Source of the DNA: Methanofollis sp.
GTDB lineage: Archaea > Halobacteriota > Methanomicrobia > Methanomicrobiales > Methanofollaceae
Direction of reading: 5' to 3'
Length of the DNA stretch: 18,004 nucleotides
Assembly: GCA_028696365.1 (NCBI GenBank)
Contig: JAQVHG010000017.1
Location: 1-18,004 of the forward strand
Under the pieces are notes generated by a model. That model was given only the letters and a program-made list of their open reading frames with translations. It was not told the DNA's origin and searched no databases. This document shows positions 1-7,426 of this stretch, one piece after another. Numbering within the stretch: the stretch's first letter is position 1; each line of letters begins with the position of its first letter. The position numbers and the translations under genes are program-made.

Positions 1-40
1 GCAGGGCGAAGGGTGGAGTGAGCGATCAGGACACACAATC

Positions 41-60
41 CCGAAAGGGTTATCTTTCGG
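41..60. terminator. Stem-loop, possible terminator of an upstream gene
   Basis: CCGAAAG (41-47) and CTTTCGG (54-60) form a perfect 7-bp stem with a 6-base loop. No T-run follows, so it may instead be an operator or RNA structure. The gene it would end lies outside the window. No coding sequence is seen in 1-140. Confidence 0.3.
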
Positions 61-140
61 TATCTATCATACGAGACATATACACAGGCGTCGATCAGGG
101 AACGAAGGTTCTATTCCGGTGATTGAGAGGTGAGGGCGGT

Positions 141-1129
141 ATGAAAAAACTCAAAAAAATCCATGCAATGCTCTATGCGATGGAACAGGACCTCGCCATC
201 GGCCGGACAAAACTGATGAAGTTCATCTTTTTCGTCGACCTCATCCACTATAACCAGCGGGGCGTCACCCTCTTTGACAGTGCATACATCAGGATGCAGA
301 ACGGACCCGTGGACCTGGTGGCATACGCTCTCACCGGCGAGACAAACGACTTCTTCTCGGTCAGGATGAGTCGGGGGAACAGAACCGATAAGGCCGCCGG
401 GGCCCTATGACCACTACCTCTTCCAGGCCAGGGTGCCGGTGAAGACCGAGATATTCAGCCGCTATGAACTCGCCCTCTTCCAGATGGTCCTGAGAGTTCT
501 CAAAGGAAAAAAGGCCAGAACGGTCAGCAGCCTCACGCACCAGCTCAGGCTCTGGAAAGAGTTGCGGGACAGTGAAGAGATCCCCCTCGACTACTTCGCC
601 CTCTCTGACGACGAGGTCCGGCTCATAGAAGATTTTGGGTTTTTTTTATCGACGGATTCCAGCGGGAGTTCTGTACCCGCATCACCACCCTTTCCCATGA
701 CATCGCAGAGGCGCTCAATCCTCTTACCCGTGAGCGGGTCGGAAAGGTGGAAGAGGTCCTCGACGATCTCCTCGTGCGCTATCCGTTACCTTCCCTTGCG
801 GTGTTCTATGACGCATACCTTGCATGGGACGACGCCTTCAGGTCCGCCCTCAGGGTGAACCTGACGGTGGTCTCGTCTCTGACTGCGGAGTGTTGCGACG
901 CCCTGTGTTTTGTCTCATATGCAGTGCATACCGGTATGGTCGAGGAAGATGAACTGAGGGCGTACTGCAAGGAAGGAGAGGAGAAATTCGATGCCGTCGG
1001 GGAGGCGCTCCTCAGGGAGCATCCAGAGCTCTCTATACGATCGAGACAGACGCGGGCGACCTTCTCGACCGGACGATGAGGTTGTCTCGTTCCCTGGCGC
1101 TGGAGGACCTGTCGCCGGGGAAGCGGTAG
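141..1129 (+). pseudogene. Panacea (DUF4065) antitoxin-like protein, broken by three frameshifts
   Basis: I start the gene at ATG 141, preceded by a strong binding site GAGGTGA at 127-133. The first frame gives GRTKLMKFIFFVDLIHYNQR and then RMQNGPV, the typical core of the Panacea/DUF4065 fold (K-L-hydrophobic-Y/F-D, then GPV). A shift at a G5 run (373-377) leads to a frame with PYDHYLFQARVPV and FSRYELALFQMVLRVLKGKK, the second half of the domain. A shift at a T8 run (640-647) leads to IDGFQREFCTRITTLSHDI and a helical C-terminal part. A last shift at CTCTCT (1029-1034) leads to YTIETDAGDLLDRTMRL and a stop at 1127-1129. The rebuilt protein would be about 330 residues: an N-terminal Panacea domain of about 150 plus an unknown extension. 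Panacea proteins are known as antitoxins paired with unrelated toxins, and the next gene is PIN-like. Domain call fairly sure; pairing is inferred. Confidence 0.7.
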
Positions 1130-1131
1130 GT

Positions 1132-1654
1132 CTGCCCTATTTTCACGACAGCAACGTCCTCATCGGCTACTATTTTCATGCCGCCGACGGGTGGAGCCTG
1201 GCGGCGACACGTGTCTTTGACGATCCTGAACCAAATTATTCAAGCACTTCGGTCTGGGAGGAATGTTTCGGGTTCGAGAACGATGGACGGTGCGCCACGG
1301 TCCAGAAAAAGATCAGGCGAGAGTTTCGCCGGGCGATTGCCGCCCTGAAACGGGATCTGTCGGTCGAGATGCTTGAGAAGGAGGTGGCGATCACCAGGAC
1401 CAGGAGAGACGCGGCGGCGACGAAGGAGATGCTGAAGGGGGGGTGAAGAGACCTCCATCGATGACCCCAACGACATCGAGGTGGTGCTCGACGCCCACGA
1501 CCTGGCATCGTCGGTGCCAGGGCTGGTCTTCTGGACCGGGGACGGTACCCATATTGTGCAGAACCGGGATCGGATTCTGGACCTGACAGAATTAGTTGAT
1601 GTGCGGTTCCTTGGGGATCTGAAGTTGAATACAAAAAAAAGAGTGCAGAGATAG
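1132..1654 (+). pseudogene. PIN-domain protein (putative toxin RNase), frameshifted
   Basis: The first frame reads PYFHDSNVLIGYYFHAADGW, with the first PIN aspartate in HDSNVLIGY, and then SVWEECFGF with the conserved Glu. It is interrupted in a G7 run (1437-1443) and hits TGA at 1444. In the +1 frame it continues as EVVLDAHDLASSVPG and FWTGDGTHIVQNRDRILDL, the third and fourth acidic positions of PIN nucleases (DAHD and TGDG), ending at TAG 1652-1654. The rebuilt length is about 173 residues, normal for a small PIN protein. No ATG fits the start; CTG 1132, three bases after the upstream stop, is the best position and may be a decayed ATG. PIN toxins cut RNA. The tight coupling to a Panacea gene suggests a toxin-antitoxin pair, now apparently inactive unless the indels are sequencing errors. 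Confidence 0.65.
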
Positions 1655-1689
1655 AAAGTATTCATTGCACGAATCCCATCAATGGCACC

Positions 1690-1705
1690 AAAATATAATT
1701 AAAAA
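1690..1705 (+). promoter_or_regulatory. Possible TATA box
   Basis: AAAATATAATTAAAAA is a good archaeal TATA-like sequence at the GC-to-AT transition after the PIN gene. It lies about 50 bases before the TTG start proposed at 1754. Confidence 0.3.
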
Positions 1706-1753
1706 GTTTTTTTGTCCCCGGAATAATATCAATTCTTGACGAGGTTGCATAAT

Positions 1754-1979
1754 TTGAAAAAATACTCCCCTAAGTTAACAATTCACTGTACAGCCGGGTA
1801 TATTGACAATGTTGCTACTCCAGACTTGTACTACCTATGTAGAAATATCTCTTGAAAATTCTTCAGGAAAAATTACTGTAGAAAATGAAAGAGTAGGCCC
1901 AAGATCCGAACATACGTTCACCATCAATGATGCAACATCATTGGGACTCAAGGGAAATTATAATTTTACAAAAGAGTAA
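1754..1979 (+). pseudogene. Small unrecognised gene, possibly frameshifted
   Basis: A TTG at 1754 follows GAGGT (1741-1745) at normal spacing and opens a frame MKKYSPKLTIHCTAGYIDN and onward that stops after 33 residues. The +1 frame, open from 1779 to TAA 1977-1979, reads YVEISLENSSGKITVENERV and then SEHTFTIND, an alternating polar/hydrophobic pattern typical of beta strands. The two would join near 1830-1845 into one protein of about 75 residues. Alternatively the second frame is a separate 56-residue ORF from ATG 1809. I recognise no family. It sits between a TATA-like site and the next hypothetical gene in an AT-rich accessory stretch. Real coding is plausible but unproven. Confidence 0.3.
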
Positions 1980-2020
1980 GCGACAGATATTTTTCTGTTG
2001 TCATGTTCCTTACTCATGCC

Positions 2021-2034
2021 AAAATATTATTTAT
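2021..2034 (+). promoter_or_regulatory. Possible TATA box of the HEPN-like gene
   Basis: AAAATATTATTTAT is centred about 54 bases before ATG 2082. Transcription would start near 2053 with a leader of about 30 bases. This supports choosing 2082 over the upstream in-frame ATGs. Confidence 0.3.
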
Positions 2035-2081
2035 CTCTCATTCAACCTGTTCAACTATCGAGCAACGTGGAATACGTACCC

Positions 2082-2609
2082 ATGCCTTCAGAGGCTCAAA
2101 CAAATGGAAACCCTTCTGAAAAGAGGGTAATCTCTTTTATTGGAGTTGGCGAGATTAGAGTTTCTACTTGCTTATCTTCAAAAATAAAAATCGATGAAAA
2201 ACAACTGTTCCAAACCGTTGAAAAATTGCTTCGATACAATATTTTCAATTCTCAGAACAGAACCATTGAAGAACACAATATTATTGAAGCAATCAACACG
2301 TATCATAAAGCATTTACAAATACAGAATTTCCCTCGTTTTATCGGACGATGTATTCTGCATTAGAAAAAGCAGCGAATTCAGATAAAGATCGAGATAGCA
2401 ATAGATTCGATGCCGAAGTAAGCAATTTGACCGGGATGAAACAAGATAAAATTGAAAAAATACGTTTATTTAACAACAGACTGAAGCACCGGTCCAGAAA
2501 TATCCCAAAAGATGTGCGTGATTTAGAAGAAGGTTCAAAAAATATTGGTTTGTTACTAAGGGATCTAAAAAAAGCAACAGATTCTGTGATTTTAGAGAAA
2601 ATTCGATGA
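2082..2609 (+). CDS. Hypothetical protein, possible HEPN-like helical domain
   Basis: This is a 175-residue soluble protein without signal peptide or membrane segment. I start at ATG 2082 (MPSEAQ) because a TATA-like site at 2021-2034 would make upstream ATGs at 1998 and 2016 untranscribed; no clear ribosome binding site decides it. Residues 40-100 are helical, including FYRTMYSALEKAA (86-98). Residues 124-138 read IEKIRLFNNRLKHRS. An Arg/Asn-rich segment ending in LKH is reminiscent of the R-x4-6-H loop of HEPN RNase domains, though the spacing from Arg128 to His136 (seven residues between) is longer than canonical. A lysine-rich helical tail follows. The gene is AT-rich compared with the core genes and lies in a stretch of accessory genes, fitting a defence or toxin-antitoxin origin. 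Coding is likely; the HEPN idea is tentative. Confidence 0.55.
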   Translation: MPSEAQTNGNPSEKRVISFIGVGEIRVSTCLSSKIKIDEKQLFQTVEKLLRYNIFNSQNRTIEEHNIIEAINTYHKAFTNTEFPSFYRTMYSALEKAANSDKDRDSNRFDAEVSNLTGMKQDKIEKIRLFNNRLKHRSRNIPKDVRDLEEGSKNIGLLLRDLKKATDSVILEKIR

Positions 2610-2788
2610 TATCGGTTTATTCTTCCATAATCAGAGACCAAATAAAGGGAAGGATTGCTTAGTCTTACTTATTCCAATATATAAGACAAAGGGTGCACAA
2701 AAATACTTGCAATAAATATTTGATTCAACATCTACCGCTGGATCATAGTGAGCAAACGCCGCCAGCATACCTAGCAGGGAAGTGAATG

Positions 2789-2819
2789 GATGCTGAGCAT
2801 CATGCAAAAAATATTTTTT
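2789..2819. terminator. Hairpin plus AT palindrome between convergent genes
   Basis: GATGC-TGA-GCATC (2789-2801) forms a small stem, followed by the perfect palindrome AAAAAATATTTTTT (2806-2819). It gives T6 runs on both strands between two convergent genes, so it could stop transcription from both sides. The rest of 2610-2834 shows no gene. Confidence 0.35.
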
Positions 2820-2834
2820 GATGAATAGAGGATC

Positions 2835-3436
2835 TTAATCAGTACCTTTTTCCAGAGCGCCTTGTTTTATCAAACGTATTGAAAGATGGATGGACGCAAG
2901 GAAGGTGTAAAACATCCACGGCAACCATACGGAATGATCATAGTCAGTTTTTTGAGAGGGATTGTGATGACGAATCCCAAAGTTATTGATGATGTTGAAA
3001 AGATCACTTTCATCATTTTTTGGAAGAGAGGTCTTGTATTCAGCCCTGATATATTCGAAAATGTCTGCAAGAGCACGAACCGCTTCTCTTTTCTCATCAT
3101 CTGAAGACCGATATCTTCTAAATTTAAGTATTGCTTGCCGAAGTCGATTGTCGATGTTATCAGGATCGAATTCTGGTATTTCTGTTTCGAGCAACTGTTC
3201 CAGGCCGGTGTCGCCGATTAAAAGGATTTCCCCATCCTCTGAAAGTTCATAACCCTCCTGATAGTCCCGCAGCACCTCATTAATCTCTGTCCTGAATTCA
3301 GACTGTGCTGTTTTCTCGTCGAAGGTGTCATAATGCCAGCCACATCCACCATACTCGTGGAAGTAACCATCGATAGGTTTTGCAATTTCCAGGCGACATC
3401 TGCAATGCTCTTCGCCATATAGTCGTTCGTTTCCAC
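2835..3436 (-). pseudogene. Hypothetical protein with RHHN motif, one frameshift
   Basis: Reading from GTG 3436 or ATG 3418 (MAKSIADVAWKLQ), the frame must shift at an A4 run (T4 on the plus strand, 3378-3381). One extra A restores KPIDGYFHEYGGCGWHYD and the rest. The remainder is intact: RDYQEGYELSEDGEILLI, RQAILKFRRYRSSDDEKREA, DLFNIINNFGIRHHN, SVWLPWMFYTFLASIHL, then a short polar tail and stop. The rebuilt protein has about 195-200 residues. I recognise this as a widespread uncharacterised family with a conserved FGIRHHN segment near the C-terminus. R-H-H in a helical context could be a HEPN-type site, but this is inference. The N-terminal side abuts a repeat element beginning at 3443, so the original start and promoter may have been lost. 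The indel may be decay or a sequencing error. Confidence 0.55.
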
Positions 3437-3442
3437 TTTTAT

Positions 3443-3770
3443 GGCTTTGTAGAAATCCTCACATGCTGTGTGGGGAGAACATGTGTCACCCGCCCTCTCA
3501 CCTCTTCGACCCGGGCGCTGCCCCCAGACCCCGGGATGACGATAGGGTCGGGAAGACAGAATTAATGACTATAAAGAGAGTGCCCCCCGGACCCTCCCAC
3601 GGATTGAGATTGGCAGCAGATCGCATCTCTTCTTTATGATCGTCTCTTCGCCTCCCCCTATCGTCCCCCTATCGCAATCCAGCGAGTCTGGGGGCAGGCG
3701 CCCCCGGCGTGAGGAAATGGGAAGGCTATGGATGCATGTTTGCGCTACGAAGAGGTGAGGATTTCTCCAC
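3443..3770. repeat. Degenerate dispersed inverted-repeat element (copy I)
   Basis: The left end GGCTTTGTAGAAATCCTC (3443-3460) is exactly the reverse complement of the right end of the element at 5383-5590. The following bases (TGTGGGGAGAACATGTGT) resemble its interior. GAGGATTTCTCC (3757-3768) may be a decayed right end. The segment 3579-3750 is a second repeat shared with 5806-5975: both hold a C-rich run, GATTGGC, an ATGATC box, CCTATCG and a GGGGGCAG-GCCCC hairpin. No target duplication is seen. Confidence 0.5.
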
Positions 3771-4298
3771 CATCATCTCTCTGGATCTTCTAAGAGAGTG
3801 AGACTGGAGAATTTTGGGATAGCCTCAGAGAAAAATTTGGGTCATGAAGGTTGGTGCAAACAATGTATTGATGTTCAATTATCGTGATACTGTGGGCACC
3901 GGCACCGGATAAGAAAACCATTATTTCTCTTTTAAATCTTGTTTTAAGACAGAAATCATACATCTCAAGTGAGTCTGCGCTTCTCGCCTCCGAAGAGATC
4001 CAACGCATCTGGACCCCCTCAATGATGAGCAATAAAAAATACTCTTATGTATAATCAACAGAGACAGACAGTTTGTGGTGTGAGAATCCACAAATCCTAT
4101 ATTGTGTAGAGATTATGGGCGGTATCGGCGAGGTTCATAATAGACCTGAGAATCTTCCTTGAACCGTACCGATGTTACGCCAACTACAAGAATGGTCTTT
4201 ACCGCATTATCAAGATTGCGATCGTGAGACTCACCCCCCATGGCTCATACATACTAGGATCGCGCTGTCGTTCTCATACCGGAAAAGAGGTAAGAAAC
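3771..4298. other. Non-coding stretch before the alcohol dehydrogenase
   Basis: No credible gene is seen. The left part contains GACTGGAGAATTTTGGGAT (3802-3820), a motif repeated near 6033-6051 and partly near 5765. An 80-codon minus-strand frame (3790-4032) lacks family features and I reject it. I cannot place the dehydrogenase promoter with confidence. Confidence 0.4.
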
Positions 4299-5369
4299 AT
4301 GAAAGGCTTTGCAATGCTAAAGATCGGCGAAGTAGGCTGGATAGAGAAAGACAGACCAAAGTGCGGCCCGATGGACGCCATCTGCCGGCCGCTGGCACTG
4401 GCACCGTGCACGTCCGATGTCCACACTGTCTGGGAGGGGGCCATCGGCGACCGACACAACATGATCCTCGGGCACGAAGCCCTTGGCATCGTCGACGAGG
4501 TGGGAAGCGAGGTCAAAGACTTCAAGCCAGGCGACCGTGTCATCGTGCCGGCTATTACTCCAGACTGGGGCGAGGAAGCCGAGCAGCGTGGCTTCCCCTC
4601 GCAGACCACCGAAGCGTGCGGCGGCTGGAAGTTCTCGAACTTCAAGGACGGCGTCTTCGCCGAATATTTCCACGTGAATCAGGCGGATGCCAACCTTGCT
4701 CTCCTCCCTGAAGGCATGTCGCTGGAAGCGGCCGTCATGATCCCTGACATGCTCAGCACGGGCTTCATGGGCGCCGAGAACGCGAACATTCCGATCGGGG
4801 GTACCGTTGCCGTCCTCGGCATCGGGCCGGTCGGCCTCTGCGGTGTCGCTGGTGCACGATTGCGCGGTGCCGGGCGGATCTTCGCTGTCGGGACCAGACC
4901 AAAATCCATCGAGATCGCGAAAAAGTACGGTGCGACAGATATCGTCAGTTACAAGGATGGCGACACCGTGGAGCAGATCATCGAGGCGACCGGTGGCGTG
5001 GGGGTTGACTCCGTCATCGTCTCCGGTGGAGGGCCCGACATTCTCATGGATGCCATAAGTATGGCCAAGGCCGGGGGTACCATCTCGAACAACAACTACT
5101 TTGGCAAAGGCATGGGTGACAAGGACACTCTGCCGATCCCCCGCGTGGGCTGGGGCTTCGGCATGGCGTCCAAGAACATCATAAATGGTCTCTGCCCTGG
5201 TGGAAAGGTGCGGATGGAACGCCTCGCCGACATCGTGAAGTATGATCGCATGGACCCGTCGCTCATGGCGACCCATGTCTTCAAGGGATTCGACAAGATC
5301 GAAGAGGCGCTCATGATGATGAGAAACAAGAGCGGGGACGTGATCAAGCCCGTAGTCCTCTGTGAGTAA
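4299..5369 (+). CDS. adh: NADP-dependent secondary alcohol dehydrogenase (zinc)
   Basis: The enzyme interconverts secondary alcohols such as 2-propanol with ketones, using NADP(H). The 356-residue sequence matches the medium-chain dehydrogenase family of Thermoanaerobacter brockii ADH along its length, starting with MKGFAML and IGEVGWIEK. ATG 4299 is chosen because it aligns with that family's start and follows AGAGGTAAG (4286-4294). Visible residues keep the family numbering: catalytic zinc ligands Cys37, His59 and Asp150, and the nucleotide fold GIGPVGL (174-180). The NADP phosphate pocket has Gly198, Thr199 (Ser in the model enzyme), Arg200 and Tyr218. In methanogens such enzymes let 2-propanol or ethanol supply reducing power for CO2 reduction. 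It ends 5 bases before a target-site duplication and 13 before a repeat element. The acetoacetate decarboxylase gene lies beyond the repeat cluster, suggesting linked ketone metabolism. Strong call. Confidence 0.93.
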   Translation: MKGFAMLKIGEVGWIEKDRPKCGPMDAICRPLALAPCTSDVHTVWEGAIGDRHNMILGHEALGIVDEVGSEVKDFKPGDRVIVPAITPDWGEEAEQRGFPSQTTEACGGWKFSNFKDGVFAEYFHVNQADANLALLPEGMSLEAAVMIPDMLSTGFMGAENANIPIGGTVAVLGIGPVGLCGVAGARLRGAGRIFAVGTRPKSIEIAKKYGATDIVSYKDGDTVEQIIEATGGVGVDSVIVSGGGPDILMDAISMAKAGGTISNNNYFGKGMGDKDTLPIPRVGWGFGMASKNIINGLCPGGKVRMERLADIVKYDRMDPSLMATHVFKGFDKIEEALMMMRNKSGDVIKPVVLCE

Positions 5370-5374
5370 TCATT

Positions 5375-5598
5375 CATTTAACAGCTCTGTAGAAACCCTC
5401 ACGTATCGTGGGGAGAATGTGTGCCGCCCGGACCCCCTGGAAGCAAGAAAGAGCCAGGAAGGCAGAATCAACGAACACGATTAGGGTGCTGCCGTCCTCG
5501 ACCTCTCGTGATCGCGGGGGGTTTGGGGGGGCAGCACGCCCCCCACCACAGAGATTCACAGAGATTCATCGAGAGGATTTCTACAAAGCCCATTCAAC
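5375..5598. mobile_element. MITE-like element (copy II) with 8-bp target duplication
   Basis: The element spans 5383-5590 (208 bp). Its left end AGCTCTGTAGAAACCCTC (5383-5400) is an imperfect inverse of its right end GAGGATTTCTACAAAGCC (5573-5590). It is flanked by CATTTAAC (5375-5382) and CATTCAAC (5591-5598), an 8-bp direct repeat with one mismatch. The interior holds a G-rich/C-rich hairpin (about 5515-5545) and no transposase. It sits just behind the alcohol dehydrogenase stop. Confidence 0.7.
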
Positions 5599-5798
5599 CC
5601 TTTTTTCGAGGCCGGTATGGACAGGAGGGGGGAGAGACCTCCTCGGCCACCCTGGAAGTCACACGGATGCTCGCTGCTTTTGATGAGAGATGTCGCGTGA
5701 AGGATAGCGTTCAGAATTTCTGGAAGGAAGCACTTCAGTTCGAGGGGATGTTCACCTCAAGACAGTTTTGGGATATGCTCTGAGAATATCCTGAAGAT

Positions 5799-6060
5799 CC
5801 AGACCGGGGGGCTTGGCCGCCCCCCTGACCCGCCGCCGATGAAGATTGGCGGAGGATTGCGTCCCGTCGTCATGATCTTAACTCTATCTTCCCGGTCCTA
5901 TCGCCATCCCGAGGGTCCGGGGGCAGAGCCCCTGACCACAGAGGTGGGAAGGCGACGAATGCACGGGTGCGCGATGAAAAAGTTGGGATCTCTTCATTGT
6001 CATCCATTGTTCTTCATCGGTAAGGATGAGGGCTGGAGAGTTTTGGGATGACCTCTCAAC
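5799..6060. repeat. Second copy of a degenerate non-coding repeat
   Basis: A hairpin GGGGGGCTTGGCCGCCCCCC near 5806-5825 is followed by GATTGGC, an ATGATC box, CCTATCG and GGGGGCAGAGCCCC. These elements occur in the same order at 3579-3720. GGCTGGAGAGTTTTGGGAT at 6033-6051 matches 3802-3820. The hairpin also resembles, in inverse orientation, the one inside the element at 6307-6545. No coding is supported. Confidence 0.45.
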
Positions 6061-6088
6061 CTGAAAGACAACGAACACTTTAGGAAAA

Positions 6089-6214
6089 GGTTGTGTAGAA
6101 ATCCTCTAGATGGTTTTCCTTGGCGGGTGGGCGGCACTTATCCCCAGTAAGAAGATGGAGGAAGGTAGTTGAATCGCGCTTGTACCCGGAAGATGTAAGG
6201 ATTTCTACAGGGCC
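6089..6214. mobile_element. Short MITE-like element (copy III)
   Basis: The left end GGTTGTGTAGAAATCCTC (6089-6106) and right end AAGGATTTCTACAGGGCC (6197-6214) are imperfect inverted repeats of the same family as copies II and IV. It is only 126 bp long, with no clear target duplication, so it is probably an internally deleted or older copy. Confidence 0.5.
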
Positions 6215-6298
6215 AAAATTACCAATCACCTCTGCCAGTCGGCGAGATCACAGGGTCAATCCGATCTCTGGTTGCGTTTCCCGTACCCCATGGTTTCT

Positions 6299-6553
6299 AA
6301 AACCTGAGCTCTGTAGAAACCCTCACCCCTTCTTAGTGTGAACGTGGCTCACCCGCCTTCCCTCATGAATCTCTCCAGGAACTCTGTCCCCAGATCCCTG
6401 GGATGAAGATTGAGCCGGGAAGGCATATCGAAACTCCCTGAAGAGGGATTGCCGTCCACGACCTATCGTGTTCGCGGGGGGGTCCGGGTGGGGGGCGGCC
6501 AAGCCCCCCGCCAGAGAGATGCATCAAGAGGGTTTCTACAGAGCCAAAACCTG
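6299..6553. mobile_element. MITE-like element (copy IV) with perfect 8-bp target duplication
   Basis: The element spans 6307-6545 (239 bp). AGCTCTGTAGAAACCCTC (6307-6324) pairs with GAGGGTTTCTACAGAGCC (6528-6545) at 17 of 18 positions. Identical AAAACCTG copies flank it (6299-6306 and 6546-6553). The left end is identical to that of copy II. The interior carries a G/C hairpin near 6489-6509 and no ORF of its own. It lies about 25 bp upstream of the TATA box of the acetoacetate decarboxylase gene, so it probably displaced any older upstream control region. Confidence 0.78.
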
Positions 6554-6577
6554 ACAACCAGAATGAAAAATCCAACA

Positions 6578-6588
6578 CTATATATATG
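6578..6588 (+). promoter_or_regulatory. TATA box of the acetoacetate decarboxylase operon
   Basis: CTATATATATG is a strong archaeal TATA box centred about 37 bases before ATG 6620. It predicts a start of transcription near 6608 and a very short leader. Confidence 0.55.
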
Positions 6589-6619
6589 TTCTGGCAATAT
6601 GTGCCGGAGAGGAATATCT

Positions 6620-7414
6620 ATGTTCCAACCGCGTAGCGACTACACGTATTTGATGCCGGCCCATTTTGGAGGCGCTAAATTTGATCCCGAGGCGATCGTC
6701 GCGCAGCGATCGACCTCTCTGGCAATCGGTTATGAGACCGAGAGAGAGAGTCTTGAACACTACATCCCTGAAGGGTTTGAATTGTTGGCGCCTGAGGTAC
6801 AGGTCAGTTTCAGCAAATTCACCGAGATCAACTGGATGCAGGGCGGGCAGTACAACCTGATCAACGTGGCGGCGCCGGTCAGGTTCCATGGGGAGAAGGA
6901 CCAGGTGGACGGTGCGTACACCCTGGTGGTCTGGGAGAACAAGACCGCTCCGATCCTCGGGGGGCGGGAGCAGACTGGTATTCCAAAGATTTATGCAGAT
7001 ATCGAGGACCTGCACATCGTCAGGCCGCATTATGCCACGACGGTCAGTTATGAGGGGAACACCTTCCTCACCATGGACTTCGAGGCCACGGGAGCGGTCA
7101 CCGACGGAGATCTGGAGGCGTTAAAGGCCCAGTTCGCGTCGATGAACACCCTGGGGTGGCGGTATGTCCCGAAGGTAGGGGCGCCCGGTGCGGAGTTGAG
7201 CCAGTTTGTCCTCTACCCGCAGGGCATGGAGGTGGAATCGGCACAGGTGGGGGTAGGCACCCTCCAGTGGACCGAACAGACCCCGATGCAGAACCCTGTC
7301 CAGTACTATATCATCAACAGTCTTGCCGCGCTCCCGGTCAAGAGGGTGACGCAGGCGGTGCTGACCGAAGGAAGAGCGTTCCTGCATGCGATGGGTGCGA
7401 GGGTCATCGAATAA
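6620..7414 (+). CDS. Acetoacetate decarboxylase family protein
   Basis: Family members decarboxylate acetoacetate to acetone and CO2, or act on related beta-keto acids, through a lysine Schiff base. The protein has 264 residues, close to the usual 245-265. ATG 6620 is chosen because GGAGAGG (6605-6611) precedes it and the TATA box lies about 37 bases upstream. The core motif GGREQTGIPKIYADIE (114-129) contains the Pro-Lys of the family, with Lys123 the likely Schiff-base residue. A preceding SFSKFTEIN segment (63-71) supplies the acidic residue expected near the active site. The protein is soluble with no signal peptide. The next gene starts 13 bases downstream, so they are probably cotranscribed. 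With the secondary alcohol dehydrogenase nearby, a ketone pathway (acetoacetate, acetone, 2-propanol) is inferred. The true substrate is uncertain because many family members act on other acids. Confidence 0.82.
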   Translation: MFQPRSDYTYLMPAHFGGAKFDPEAIVAQRSTSLAIGYETERESLEHYIPEGFELLAPEVQVSFSKFTEINWMQGGQYNLINVAAPVRFHGEKDQVDGAYTLVVWENKTAPILGGREQTGIPKIYADIEDLHIVRPHYATTVSYEGNTFLTMDFEATGAVTDGDLEALKAQFASMNTLGWRYVPKVGAPGAELSQFVLYPQGMEVESAQVGVGTLQWTEQTPMQNPVQYYIINSLAALPVKRVTQAVLTEGRAFLHAMGARVIE

Positions 7415-7426
7415 GAGGTGGAACAT

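Noticed and set aside
1236..1665. Two overlapping minus-strand frames of 132 and 141 codons
   Set aside because: They lie opposite the PIN gene, whose motifs are clear in the plus frames; the minus products are Arg/Ser/Pro-rich shadows.
3790..4032. 80-codon minus-strand frame
   Set aside because: It lies partly in repeat sequence with no ribosome binding site and no recognisable motif.
4317..5276. 319-codon open frame on the minus strand
   Set aside because: It is the antisense shadow of the alcohol dehydrogenase, whose catalytic residues are all in place; GC-rich codons leave the opposite strand open.
5421..5783. 120-codon plus frame after the dehydrogenase
   Set aside because: It runs through MITE copy II, and its C-terminal end uses the TTTTGGGAT repeat found elsewhere in non-coding tracts.
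6410..6619. N-terminal extension of the acetoacetate decarboxylase
   Set aside because: It would lie inside MITE copy IV and across the TATA box; family proteins begin near the ATG at 6620.
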